In this document: piece after piece, positions 36,017 to 45,954 of the stretch | How the letters are laid out: each line of letters starts with the position of its first letter | Position numbering within the stretch: the first letter of the stretch is position 1 | Source of the DNA: Dendrobium chrysotoxum | Taxonomy: Eukaryota > Streptophyta > Magnoliopsida > Asparagales > Orchidaceae | Direction of reading: 5' to 3' | Length of the DNA: 64,000 nucleotides | NCBI GenBank assembly: GCA_019925795.1 | Contig: CM034309.1 | Location: forward strand, 18,966,729 to 19,030,728 | Notes under the pieces: generated by a model | What the model was told of the DNA's origin: nothing | The model's database searches: none | What the model saw: the letters and a program-made list of their open reading frames with translations, nothing else | Program-made: the position numbers and the translations under genes

Positions 36017-36290
36017 ATAAATCCAATCAGCAAACGGCAATTCAGTTTTCACATTGTTAATCATTCGAAAAGGTGGTTCGTATCCGTCCTTAACTAACAT
36101 CCACATGCGATAATCAATAGATTGCAGAAAAGTAGACATGCGTGTTTTTCAAAAATCAAAAGGAATATTGTCAAACAACGGTGGTCTGGTAATAGAATAA
36201 CCTTCAGCAGTATTACGATTATTACAGTTAGCCATGGATCAAATTCAAAAGTTTTTAAACCTAAATTTTGAATCCCTCTCTGATACCACT
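36017..36290 (-). pseudogene. Extra gag start plus leader of the inner element, outside its LTR
   Basis: Nearly identical to 44025-44297, with two substitutions noticed by eye. It contains the primer-binding site, the gag ATG (36235) and the first ~70 codons. It lies on the wrong side of the left LTR, so it is the stub of a second internal region. Its left end joins the outer integrase within the trinucleotide CCA shared by both sides. Confidence 0.88.
36279..36290 (-). promoter_or_regulatory. Primer-binding site (initiator tRNA-Met type)
   Basis: The element strand reads AGTGGTATCAGAG directly after the LTR end TTTCA. This is the usual plant copia primer site. Confidence 0.85.
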
Positions 36291-37946
36291 TGAAAGTTCG
36301 AAAGGGATGTTAAGCCCTAGTGAACTAGTCCCGAGGCTAACCAAGAGGGGGGGTGAATTGGTTATTTAAAAATTTCACGATAACAACAACAATCTTTTCG
36401 ATACTTAGCAGCGAAAACAAGTAAACAAGAACGAAAAGATCAGCCAAAGAAATTCACCCAAGCAGTTTATATTGAAAAGTAAAGTGCAAAACTGAATCAG
36501 AAAAGCAAACCAGATTTTATAGTGGTTCGGTCAACTTGACCTACGTCCACTCCCCGGAGCCTCCCCTCCGGGTATTGCACTAAACAAAAGTGTCTCTCCT
36601 TTTGCTCCCACAGCAAGGCGGAGAAGCCTGTACAAAACACCTCCTTTTCACCACATGGTGAGGCAGAGAACCTGACCTCCTTTCGCTTCCTCCTGAAGTA
36701 GGCAGAGAACCTTCGAACTCCTTTTGCTTCCACCTGAAGCGGGCAGAGAACCCCGGATCTTCTTGCGAATGATCCTCCCACGAAGAACACCGACTAGACG
36801 ACAGACGACGAGCGGGGAAGACGACTCTGATCCGTGCTTGGAGCAACCTTAGTGAATCCCTCATTAACTCCCCCTCACAAGATCTCTTCTCTCTCTCCCA
36901 ACTCTCTCTTCTCTCTAGGGTTTCTCAGGGAAGGAAGGTAGCAAAAGATTTTTCCAAAAATTGGAAAAAGTTCTTTTAAAGGAGGGCTTAAAATTTGCCC
37001 TAAATCTCAACTGGTCGGCCAAGATCGTCCAGGATGATCGGTAGATCGTCCTGTACGATCAGTTCAAATTCAGCTGATTCAGTCTGGACGATTAGGCTCT
37101 TCTGGACGATCAGTAGAAAAAGTTATTCATATCGTCCCGTACGATACGGCGATCGTCCGGGACGATTAGTGCAAATTGAGGAAAATCGTCCAGAAGACAG
37201 TTCGGGTCGTCCAGAGAAATCTGTGCTGGACGACCGAAAAATGACTTGATCGTCCAGGACGATTTGGACATCGTCCTGTACGATTAGTTCAAAAAGGCCC
37301 AAAATTATCCAGAACACAGTTCGGGTCGTACAGCTGAAATGCACAAGACGATCACGATCGTCCGGGACGATCCTGCGATCGTCCAGGACGATGTGATCGT
37401 ATCAATTAAACATTAATTATTTTCCTTAATTACCAGACTAATTTAGGCATGATTGTAGTGAATCGTCCAGGATGATACATGTATCGTCCGGGACGATCAG
37501 ACCAAAATACTTAAAATAAAATTTGCCTAACTTAATCTGGCGGTAGAAATTTCTGATTTGAGCATATCGTCCCGTACGATCCAAAGATCGTCCAGGATGA
37601 TCTGCTTAATCAGACCCTCTTAACTTAGTCGCCCTAATTAGGGTTTTTATTTTAGCTGGATCGTCCAGGACGATGTGAAAATTGTCCAGGACGATCTGAA
37701 CAAAATTTTAACAGAAACTCTAATTCACTCAATCTTTCTCCCTGAGTGTGTGTGTGCAAGGTTACTTAGCTAGAGAATCAGTTACATTACAATTGACTCA
37801 ATAAAAGGAAAAATCATACATTTGACACACTTGGACCCGATCTTGAGTTGGCTTGAGTGGCTCGCGGTCTTTTGTGCCTGAAACAGATTAGCCAAGCAAA
37901 ATACACTAGAAACATGTTTGTCATCATCAAAACCAGATTTGCAACA
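36291..37946 (-). repeat. Inner Sirevirus-like element, left (3') LTR
   Basis: 1656 bp, + strand TGAAAGTTCG...TTTGCAACA, bounded by a primer-binding site on the left and a polypurine tract on the right. A few tens of differences from the right LTR (by eye, mostly C/T and G/A transitions, about 2%) indicate a moderately recent insertion. It contains tandem hairpin units (36600-36760) and about fourteen 15-bp dyads between 37020 and 37700. Confidence 0.92.
37020..37700. repeat. Array of 15-bp dyads in the inner left LTR
   Basis: Near-palindromes ATCGT-N5-ACGAT with cores CCAGG, CCGGG, CCCGT and CCTGT, many followed by TAGTTCAAA-like words. About fourteen full dyads plus half-sites, counted by eye. 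Confidence 0.85.
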
Positions 37947-37965
37947 ATCTCCCCCTTTTTTATGA
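37947..37965 (-). promoter_or_regulatory. Polypurine tract of the inner element
   Basis: The element strand reads AAAAAAGGGGGAGAT immediately before the 3' LTR. A second similar tract lies at about 38108-38120. Multiple polypurine tracts have been reported for Sireviruses. Confidence 0.8.
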
Positions 37966-39394
37966 TGGCAAATATTTGTAAAGTAGTCTGAAAATAAAAG
38001 TAAACTAGGAGATCAAACAAAACAAACATTTTTTAAATTTTCATTTAACAGCTAAAATAATACAGAAAACATGACTCAGAAAATAGAAACAGACACGACT
38101 ACAACTGACTCCCCCTTTTGACATCACAAAAAGGAGGAGGGAAAAACAGAACACTGAAATAAAACATAAAATAGAACAACTACAAAACAAGAAAATTAGA
38201 ATTTTTCCTTGATTTTAGATTCAAAAACCAATGACAGGACGATTGACAGCGCTGAAATCCAGAAAAGATTGGAAATAATCAACTTTCGTAACTCCGACCC
38301 CGGGCACCTTATCGATGCAAACCTCTTTCAAAACAAAAATCCGATTCAGAAGAAAAGACATTAGATTTGAAAAAAGATCCTTTCAAGCCTCGTTCCAGAA
38401 AAATATCTGATATAATAGTGTTACAAAATAAAAAATTAGAAATCGGGATTTTCAAAACACAAACTTTTGAAAATATTAAGTGGCGCACAGATTTTTCTAG
38501 GACATTTAACAATCTGAAAGGGAAGAAAGCTTGGTTTGGGCTCATTTTGTGCCTCTTTTTTAAATTGGTTGGCGCTTTGCGCATCTTTTGATTTTTGATA
38601 CACTTTGTGTATCCAATTTGGCAATTTCGCATCTTTTCAGTTTTGGGCTCATTTTATGCCTCTTTTTCAAATTATCTGACGCACTGCGCATCTTTTATAA
38701 GCTTTCTCCTTTTCATAATCATTAAAGAGTCTCAGCTGTGAGATTATCTTCCAGACATAGGAGATAACTCTCCTTGGTAAGGAAGAATGATCCACAAAAT
38801 AAAAGCCATACACCATATGATAAATACAATCACTTGGTTTTAGAAAATCAAACTAATGACTCAAGACTTTGAAAAACACTATTGATATGAGGCAGATTAC
38901 TGTAGGAAGATAAAATAATCTCTATTTCAAAAACTAACATTTTAATTTTGAAAAAAAATTTTATTCGAAAGAAACCATACACCAGTAAAGGAGTTAGAGG
39001 AAGAAAATAATCATCAATGTTTCTTCCCTTTAACAGGTTCAGTGGAATCAATCACTGCGTACTAGCTTCCAAACCAAAACAAGGTAAAAACTCATAGTTA
39101 GAAATTTAGATTTTCAGAAATAGTGAGCGGTGATCAGATTTTGAAAAACATAAAAACAGTAAGTGCAAGATATGAACTAGTGAATACAAGCAGGTAGAAA
39201 ATCACATCAAAGTAAATACTCAAATCAAACTAACAGTAAGGCTAAAACAGAAATCAGCAGAAGAAATAAAATCAACTGAAAGTAAATAATCAAAGCAAAA
39301 ACTAACTAATAGAAATCAGAAATCAAAAAATTAAACCTAACTAACAAAAATCAGAATACCAATCAGAAAGATCATAAATCAGTAGTCATCAGAA
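37966..39394 (-). other. Inner element non-coding region between RNase H and 3' LTR
   Basis: About 1.4 kb where the outer element has its envelope-like ORF. No comparable frame exists here. At 38537-38697 two diverged copies of a ~105-bp unit share GGGCTCATTTT.TGCCTCTTT and GCGCATCTTTT. Confidence 0.75.
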
Positions 39395-42046
39395 TCAAGC
39401 ATTTATATCAATCACTCCTAATCTGGTTCTCAAAATGCTGAATGAGTCAAAGGCCAGCGGTTTAGTGAATATGTCAGCCAGCTGATTTTCAGTTGCTATA
39501 TGATGTAGCTCAATGTCCCCTTTTGTAACATGGTCCCTAATGAAGTGATGCCTAATGTCAATGTGTTTGGTCCTAGAATGTTGGATTGGATTCTTAGAGA
39601 TACAGATGGCACTGGTATTATCACACAGAACAGAAATTGTGCCAACGGGTACTCCTAAATCCAAGACTTGTTGTTTCAACCAAAGAACTTGGGCCACACA
39701 ACTTCCTAAGGCAATGTACTCAGCTTCAGCAGTGGAAAGTGCAACTGAGTTCTATTTTCTACTGGACTAGGAGACTAACGACTGTCCTATGAATTGACAA
39801 GTCCCAGAGGTACTCTTATTATCCACCCTACACCCCGCAAAGTCAGAGTCAGAATATCCAATGATCTCAAAAGAGGTGCTGTGCCTAGGGTACCAAATTC
39901 CTAGGTTTGGGGTCCCTAAAAGATATCTAAGAATTCTCTTAATAGCAGTCAGGTGGGACTCTTTAGGATCAGCCTGAAACCTAGCACAAAGATAGACACT
40001 AAACATGATATCAGGTCGGCTAGCAGTCAGGTAAAGCAGTGAACCTATTATCCCTCTATACTTCTTCTGATCAACGGATTTTCCATTTGAATCCTTATCT
40101 AACTGAACTGAGGTGGGCATGGGAGTATTGATTGGCTTGGCTTTGTCCATTTCATATTTCTTCAAGATGTCCTTAGTGTATTTTGATTGATTGAGAAAGG
40201 TTCCATCATCCGTTTGCCTTATGCTAAACCCCAAAAAGTAGGATAATTCTCCCATCATACTCATATCAAACTCCTTACTCATTATTTTGGAAAACTCATC
40301 ACATAAATATTTATCAGAAGATCCAAAAATTATATCATCAACATAAATCTGGACAATGAGTAAGTCATCTCCTATTCTCCTCAGAAAAAGGGTGGTGTCT
40401 ACGCTCCCCTTAACAAACTCTCTTTCTAACAGGAATGTGCTAAGCCTCTCATACCAAGCTCTGGGTGCCTGTTTCAATCCATATAAGGCCTTTTTTAATT
40501 TATAGACATGACTTGGATATTGGGAACTCTCAAAACCTGGGGATTGTTCTACAAAAATATCTTCTTTAATTACCCCATTTAAAAAGGCACTCTTGACATC
40601 CATTTGAAACAGCTTAAATCTCTTGTAACAGGCAAAGGCTAGTAGCACTCTAATGGCTTCCAATCTAGCTACAGGGGCAAAAGTTTCCTCAAAATCTATC
40701 CCTTCTATCTGATTATACCCCTTAGCCACCAATCTTGCCTTATTTCTCACCACCACACCAGAATCATTCATCTTATTCTTAAAGACCCACTTGGTTCCCA
40801 CAATACTTTAGTTTCTAGGTCTTTCTACTAACTCTCAAACATCATTCCTTACAAATTGATTCAATTCTTCCTGCATTGCTAAAATCCAAAACTCATCCGA
40901 CAAGGCTTGATTGATGTTGGTGGGTTCAGTCATTGAGATAAAGGCAGAATGGTTTACTTCCTTCCTAAGTCCATGCCTAGTCCTAACACCTTCAGAAGGG
41001 TCTCCTAAGATCAGTTCTTTAGGATGACTCAAAGAATATCTCCAATCTCTAGGCAATTGGGTTAGAGGTTCTACCCTTTCCTCCAAATTTGTATTTCCAA
41101 CTCCTTGGGTAACCTCAACAATCTCTTCATCTTCTACTTCAGATCTAGACTCCTTAGGATCAGATTCATCAAACACTACATGGGTTATTTCTTCCACCAC
41201 CAAAGTCCTCCTATTGAACACCCTAAAGGATTTCCCCACACTTGAATATCCTAAGAACACTCCTTCATCAGATTTGGGGTCAAATTTTCCTAAGGGTGAC
41301 TTCCCGTTGTTCAGAATGAAAACCTTACAGCCAAAGACATGGAGGTGGGACAGATTTGGTGTTCTACCCTTAATGATCTCATAAGGTGTCTTGTTCAGTT
41401 TGACTCTCACATTCACCCTATTCAGCACATAACAGGCAGTGTTCACCGCTTCAGCCCAAAAGTATTTTGGAAGTGAATACTCGGCAAGCATGGCTCTAGT
41501 GGCTTCCACTAAGGTCCTGTTCTTCCTTTCAGCTACCCCGTTCTGCTGAGGGGTCCTAGGAGCTGAAAGATTGTGACTAATCCCATGATTCTCACAAAAA
41601 CTTCCAAATCTTTCATTTTCAAACTCCCCTCTGTGATCACTATGGATGGTAATAATCTCACATCCTAACTTCTTCTGAATCCAAGTAGAGAAAGATCTAA
41701 ACTCATCAAATGACTCAGATTTGTGTGACAAAAACTTAACCCAAGTGAACCTTGAATAATCATCAACAATCACAAAACCATAGACTCTCCCCCATAAGCT
41801 GGCATTGCTAATGGGTCCAAAGAGGTCCATGTGAAGAACTTCTAAAGGTCTAGAGGTGCTAATGTCCTTAACTGAGTGAAAAGAGGACTGGACTTGCTTC
41901 CCCAACTGACAGGCATCACACAGGTGATCCTTAGTGAACTTAAGCTTAGGCACACCTCTAACTAAGTCCTTTTGGGTGACTCTCCTAAGGGTTTTCATAC
42001 TGACATGACACAATCTCCTATGCCATAACTAAGACTCATCAGCAGC
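39395..42046 (-). pseudogene. Inner element pol: integrase, reverse transcriptase and RNase H, one frame with stop codons
   Basis: Domains in order. Integrase (42013-41300): zinc finger CHVSMKTL...LCDACQLGK, DLFGPI, HSDHRGEFEN, PQQNGVAERKNRTLVE. Reverse transcriptase (about 40830-39900): WVFKNKM, RLVAKGYNQIEGIDFEETFA, QMDVKSAFLNG, and the catalytic IYVDDIIFGS. RNase H (39740-39395): AEAEY, CDNTSAICISKN, LADIFTKPL. No frameshift is seen from 42046 to 39395; breaks are in-frame stops only (near 42030, 40833, 40808, 39768 and 39753). An integrase Gly next to the catalytic region is Arg (HSDHRGE). The order integrase before reverse transcriptase defines Ty1/copia. The sequence style and the coiled-coil gag fit the Sirevirus lineage. 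Confidence 0.93.
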
Positions 42047-42121
42047 AATTTTTAAGCAAATTGAATTATCAGATTTAATGCTACTTACATCCAGCTTGTA
42101 GACGTTGTTGATCCTTTGCCC

Positions 42122-42430
42122 CTACAAAATAACTTCATCATTTAAGCTTAAAATGCAGCCAGTGGGCAGGAATTTGATGCTGTATCCCTTGTCGCAGAGT
42201 TGACTAATGCTCAGCAAGTTGTGTTTCAGTCCATCTACAAGCAAAACATTATCAATCACAAAATTCTTTGAATCACCAATTATACCTGTGCCTACCACCT
42301 TCCTTGCCTCCAGCTCTGGCCTCCAGCGAAATGAACTGATTTGCATCTCCAGTCATATGTCTAGAACATCCGCTGTCCAGGTACCACATGCTCTCACGAG
42401 GTCTTATGTGAGAGCACACCTGCAAAGTCA
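42122..42430 (-). pseudogene. Inner element aspartic protease, broken
   Basis: WYLDSGCSRHMTGD contains the catalytic Asp-Ser-Gly (about 42390-42345). A small deletion with frameshift follows near 42310, then the frame continues with GLKHNLLSISQLCDKGYSIK. A TAG at about 42122 separates this from integrase. Confidence 0.88.
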
Positions 42431-44242
42431 TCAAATGTCAGTCTTAGGAACCCAAACAGGTTTGGGTTCCTTCTTATGAAAAGAAGAATGCGATGCATGC
42501 GTGCTGTGCTGTGAAACAGGCAGTTTGGGTCTCCACACCCAATGTGTACTACGGTGAACAGTATAAGTGTGTGATATGTGTCCTAACATGCCACATGAAA
42601 AACATCTAACACCAGGAAAAGGATTAACTAAACGTCGTGAGTGATAGTGCCTCTTCCTAGTAGTGTATGAAACATGCTTTGATGAACTTGCAATAGAATT
42701 TTTAAAAGGTGGCGGTGCATAAAACTGTTCAAAGGTAGGCGGTGTTTTGTTCTTTTCAAAAGCGCTGATTTTTACTTCCAAAAACTCATTCTCTTTCTTT
42801 AAACTTACAATTTCAAATTTTAAAGCGCCACAGTTACTTTCTACTTCACATGCCATTGTATCTAACTCTTTAAAAGCTTTTTCTAAATCAACATGCGTGA
42901 TTTTCAAAGAATCATGCTCAGAAACTAAATCAGAATATTTTTTGTTCAATTCATCAAACTCATCAAGCAGAGACATGTGATTGGAATCAAGTGTGGAATG
43001 ATCTTTAACTACAGAATCATGCTCTTTTTGTAAAGTCAAATAATCTAATTTTAAACTAGCATGGGTTGTCTTAAGCTTCCTATACGATGTATGAATCTTT
43101 TCAGAAACTTCAAATAACTGATCGTAAGTAAGCTCACATACCTCTTCCTGGTCCGACTGACCAGGGTGATCATCCGCCATCAGACACAAGTTTGTTTCCT
43201 CCTCTTTAGCTTCAGTCTCAGAAGAGTCGGATGCAGAGTCTGCCCAGAACGCCTTCTGAATCCGCTTCTTGTCCTTTCTAAACTTTGGTTTCTCCTCACT
43301 CTTCTCCTTGCTTGGGTGAGCTTTAAGTGTTGGACAATCAGCCTTAATGTGTCCAGGCTTCCTGCATTCAAAACAAACCGATTCAGATGAACCCTTAAAG
43401 TTTTTATTGAACTTACCCTTGTTCCACTTCTGATAGTTCTTATGTTTCTTCCTTAGAAAGCTTTTGAATTGCTTTGTGATTAAGGCAACATCATCGCTAT
43501 CAGACCCGGAAGTGCTAGCATCTGAATCTTTGGCCTTTAGTGCCACTGTCTTCTCTTTCTTGCGTTCACCTGCATCAAGTTGCCTTTGGTTCACCCCTTG
43601 CTCGTAAGCAATGAGTGATCCAAGTAAGCTTTCAATAGAGTAAGTATTTAAATCTTTGGATTCAGTAATAGCAGTAATCTTAGCATCATAAGAAGCAGGC
43701 AAACATCTAAGAATCTTGTTCACTCTTTCGTAGTTGGTAAGTTCTCTACCTAAAGCATGCAAAGAGGTAACAATCTGAGTGAACCTTGTGTACATTTCTG
43801 AAATAGTCTCACTAGGTTTCATGCGAAAAAGTTTGTAATCATGTAACAAGATGTTTAACCTAGATTGTTTGACTTCAGTTGTACCTTCGTATGTTATACA
43901 TAACCTATCCCAGATTTCCTTTCCCGTTGTACAAGTAGAAACACGCATATTGTCTTCAGATTTCAAAGCACAAAAGAAACAGTTCAAATATTTTGCATTC
44001 AACTGTGCTAAATCACGATCATCAAACGTCCAATCAGCAAACGGCAATTCAGTTTTCACATTGTTAATCATTCGAAAAGGTGGTTCGTATCCGTCCTTAA
44101 CTAACATCCACATGCGATAATCAATAGATTGCAGAAAAATAGACATGCGTGTTTTTCAAAAATCAAAAGGAATATTATCAAACAACGGTGGTCTGGTAAT
44201 AGAATAACCTTCAGCAGTATTACGATTATTACAGTTAGCCAT
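42431..44242 (-). pseudogene. Inner element gag (Sirevirus type)
   Basis: The ATG at 44242 is followed by 28 codons and an in-frame TGA (44158-44156). The next in-frame ATG (44146) opens 571 residues. From that Met: the UBN2 gag domain (about 1-190, LCITYEGTTEVKQSRLNIL, SLHALGRELTNYE), a CCHC zinc knuckle CFECRKPGHIKADC at 258-271, a long coiled coil (about 345-470), and a second, incomplete knuckle CFSCGMLGHISHT near 515-528. A long coiled coil in gag is characteristic of Sireviruses. It ends at the stop at 42431. Confidence 0.9.
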
Positions 44243-44285
44243 GGATCAAATTCAAAAGTTTTTAAACCTAAATTTTGAATCCCTC

Positions 44286-44297
44286 TCTGATACCACT
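44286..44297 (-). promoter_or_regulatory. Inner element primer-binding site
   Basis: AGTGGTATCAGAG on the element strand, adjacent to the 5' LTR. The leader to the gag ATG is only about 45 bases. Confidence 0.88.
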
Positions 44298-45954
44298 TGA
44301 AAGTTCGAAAGGGATGTTAAGCCCTAGTGAACTAGTCCCGAGGCTAACCAAGAGGGGGGTGAATTGGTTATTTAAAAATTTCACGATAACAACAATAATC
44401 TTTTCGATACTTAGCAGTGGAAACAAGTAAACAAGAACAAAAAGATCAGCCAAAGAAATTCACCCAAGCAGTTTATATTGAAAAGTAAAGTGCAAAACTG
44501 AATCAGAAAAGCAAACCAGATTTTATAGTGGTTCGGTCAACTTGACCTACGTCCACTCCCCGGAGCCTCCCCTCCGGGTATTGCACTAAACAAAAGTGTC
44601 TCTCCTTTTGCTCCCACAGCAAGGTGGAGAAGCCTGTACAAAACACCTCCTTTTCACCACACGGTGAGGCAGAGAACCTGACCTCCTTTCGCTTCCTCCA
44701 GAAGCAGGCAGAGAACCTTCGAACTCCTTTTGCTTCCACCTGAAGCGGGCAGAGAACCCCGGATCTTCTTGCGAACGATCCTCCCACGAAGAACACCGAT
44801 TAGACGACAGACGACGAGCGGAGAAGACGACTCTGATCCGTGCTTGGAGCAACCTTAGTGAATCCCTCACTAACTCCCCCTCACAAGATCTCTTCTCTCT
44901 CTCCCAACTCTCTCTTCTCTCTAGGGTTTCTCAGGGAAGGAAGGTAGCAAAAGATTTTTCCAAAAATTGGAAAAAGTTCTTTTAAAGGAGGGCTTAAAAT
45001 TTGCCCTAAATCTCAACTGGTCGGCTAAGATCGTCCAGGACGATCAGTTCAAATTCAGCTGATTCAGTCTGGATGATTAGGCTCTTCTGGACGATTAGTA
45101 GAAAAAGTTTTTCATATCGTCCCGTACGATACGGCGATCGTCCGGGACGATTAGTGCAAATTGAGGAAAATCGTCCAGAAGACAGTTCGGGTCGTCCAGA
45201 GAAATCTGTGCTGGATGACCAAAAAATGACTTGATCGTCCAGGACGATTTGGACATCGTCCTGTACGATTTGGACATCGTCCTGTACGATTAGTTCAAAA
45301 AGGCCCAAAATCGTCCTGAACACAGTTCGGGTCGTACAGCTGAAATGCACAAGACGATCACGATCGTCCGGGACGATCCTGCGATCATCCAGGACGATGT
45401 GATCGTATCAATTAAACATTAATTGCTTTTCTTAATTACCAGACTAATTTAGGCATGATTGTAGTGAATCGTCCAGGACGATACATGTATCGTCCGGGAC
45501 GATCAGACCAAAATACTTAAAAATAAAACTTGCCTAACTTAATCTGGCGGCTGGGAATTTCTGATTTGAGCATATCATCCCGTACGATCTAAAGATCGTC
45601 TAGGACGATCTGCTTAATCAGACCCTCTTAACTTAGTCGCCCTAATTAGGGTTTCTGTTTTGGCTGGATAGTCCAGGACGATGTGAAAATCGTCCAGGAC
45701 GATCTGAACAAAATTTTAACAGAAACTCTAATTCACTCAATCTCTCTCCCTGAGTGTGTGTGTGCAAGGTTACTTAGCTAGAGAATCAGTTACATTACAA
45801 TTGACTCAATAAAAGAAAAAATCATACATTTGACACACTTGGACCCGATCTTGAGTTGGCTTGAGTGGCTCGCGGTCTTTTATACCTGAAACAGATTAGC
45901 CAAGCAAAACACACTGGAAACATGTTTGTCATCATCAAAACCAGATTTGCAACA
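44298..45954 (-). repeat. Inner Sirevirus-like element, right (5') LTR
   Basis: 1657 bp, nearly identical to 36291-37946, ending TTTGCAACA at 45954. The dyad array at 45028-45710 differs from the left LTR by loss of one ~21-bp dyad unit near 45040 and gain of one unit (GATTTGGACATCGTCCTGTA duplicated) near 45250-45290. The outer element resumes immediately at GGTACCACATG. Confidence 0.92.

Noticed and set aside
36497..36864. Overlapping minus-strand ORFs of 94-97 codons, repeated at 44503-44870
   Set aside because: They lie in the inner element's LTRs and are present in both copies only because the LTRs are duplicates. The 'protein' is translated hairpin repeat.
37020..37700. CRISPR-like array of short repeats
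   Set aside because: The repeats are irregularly spaced 15-bp dyads in a plant retrotransposon LTR; there are no constant repeat/spacer lengths and no cas genes.
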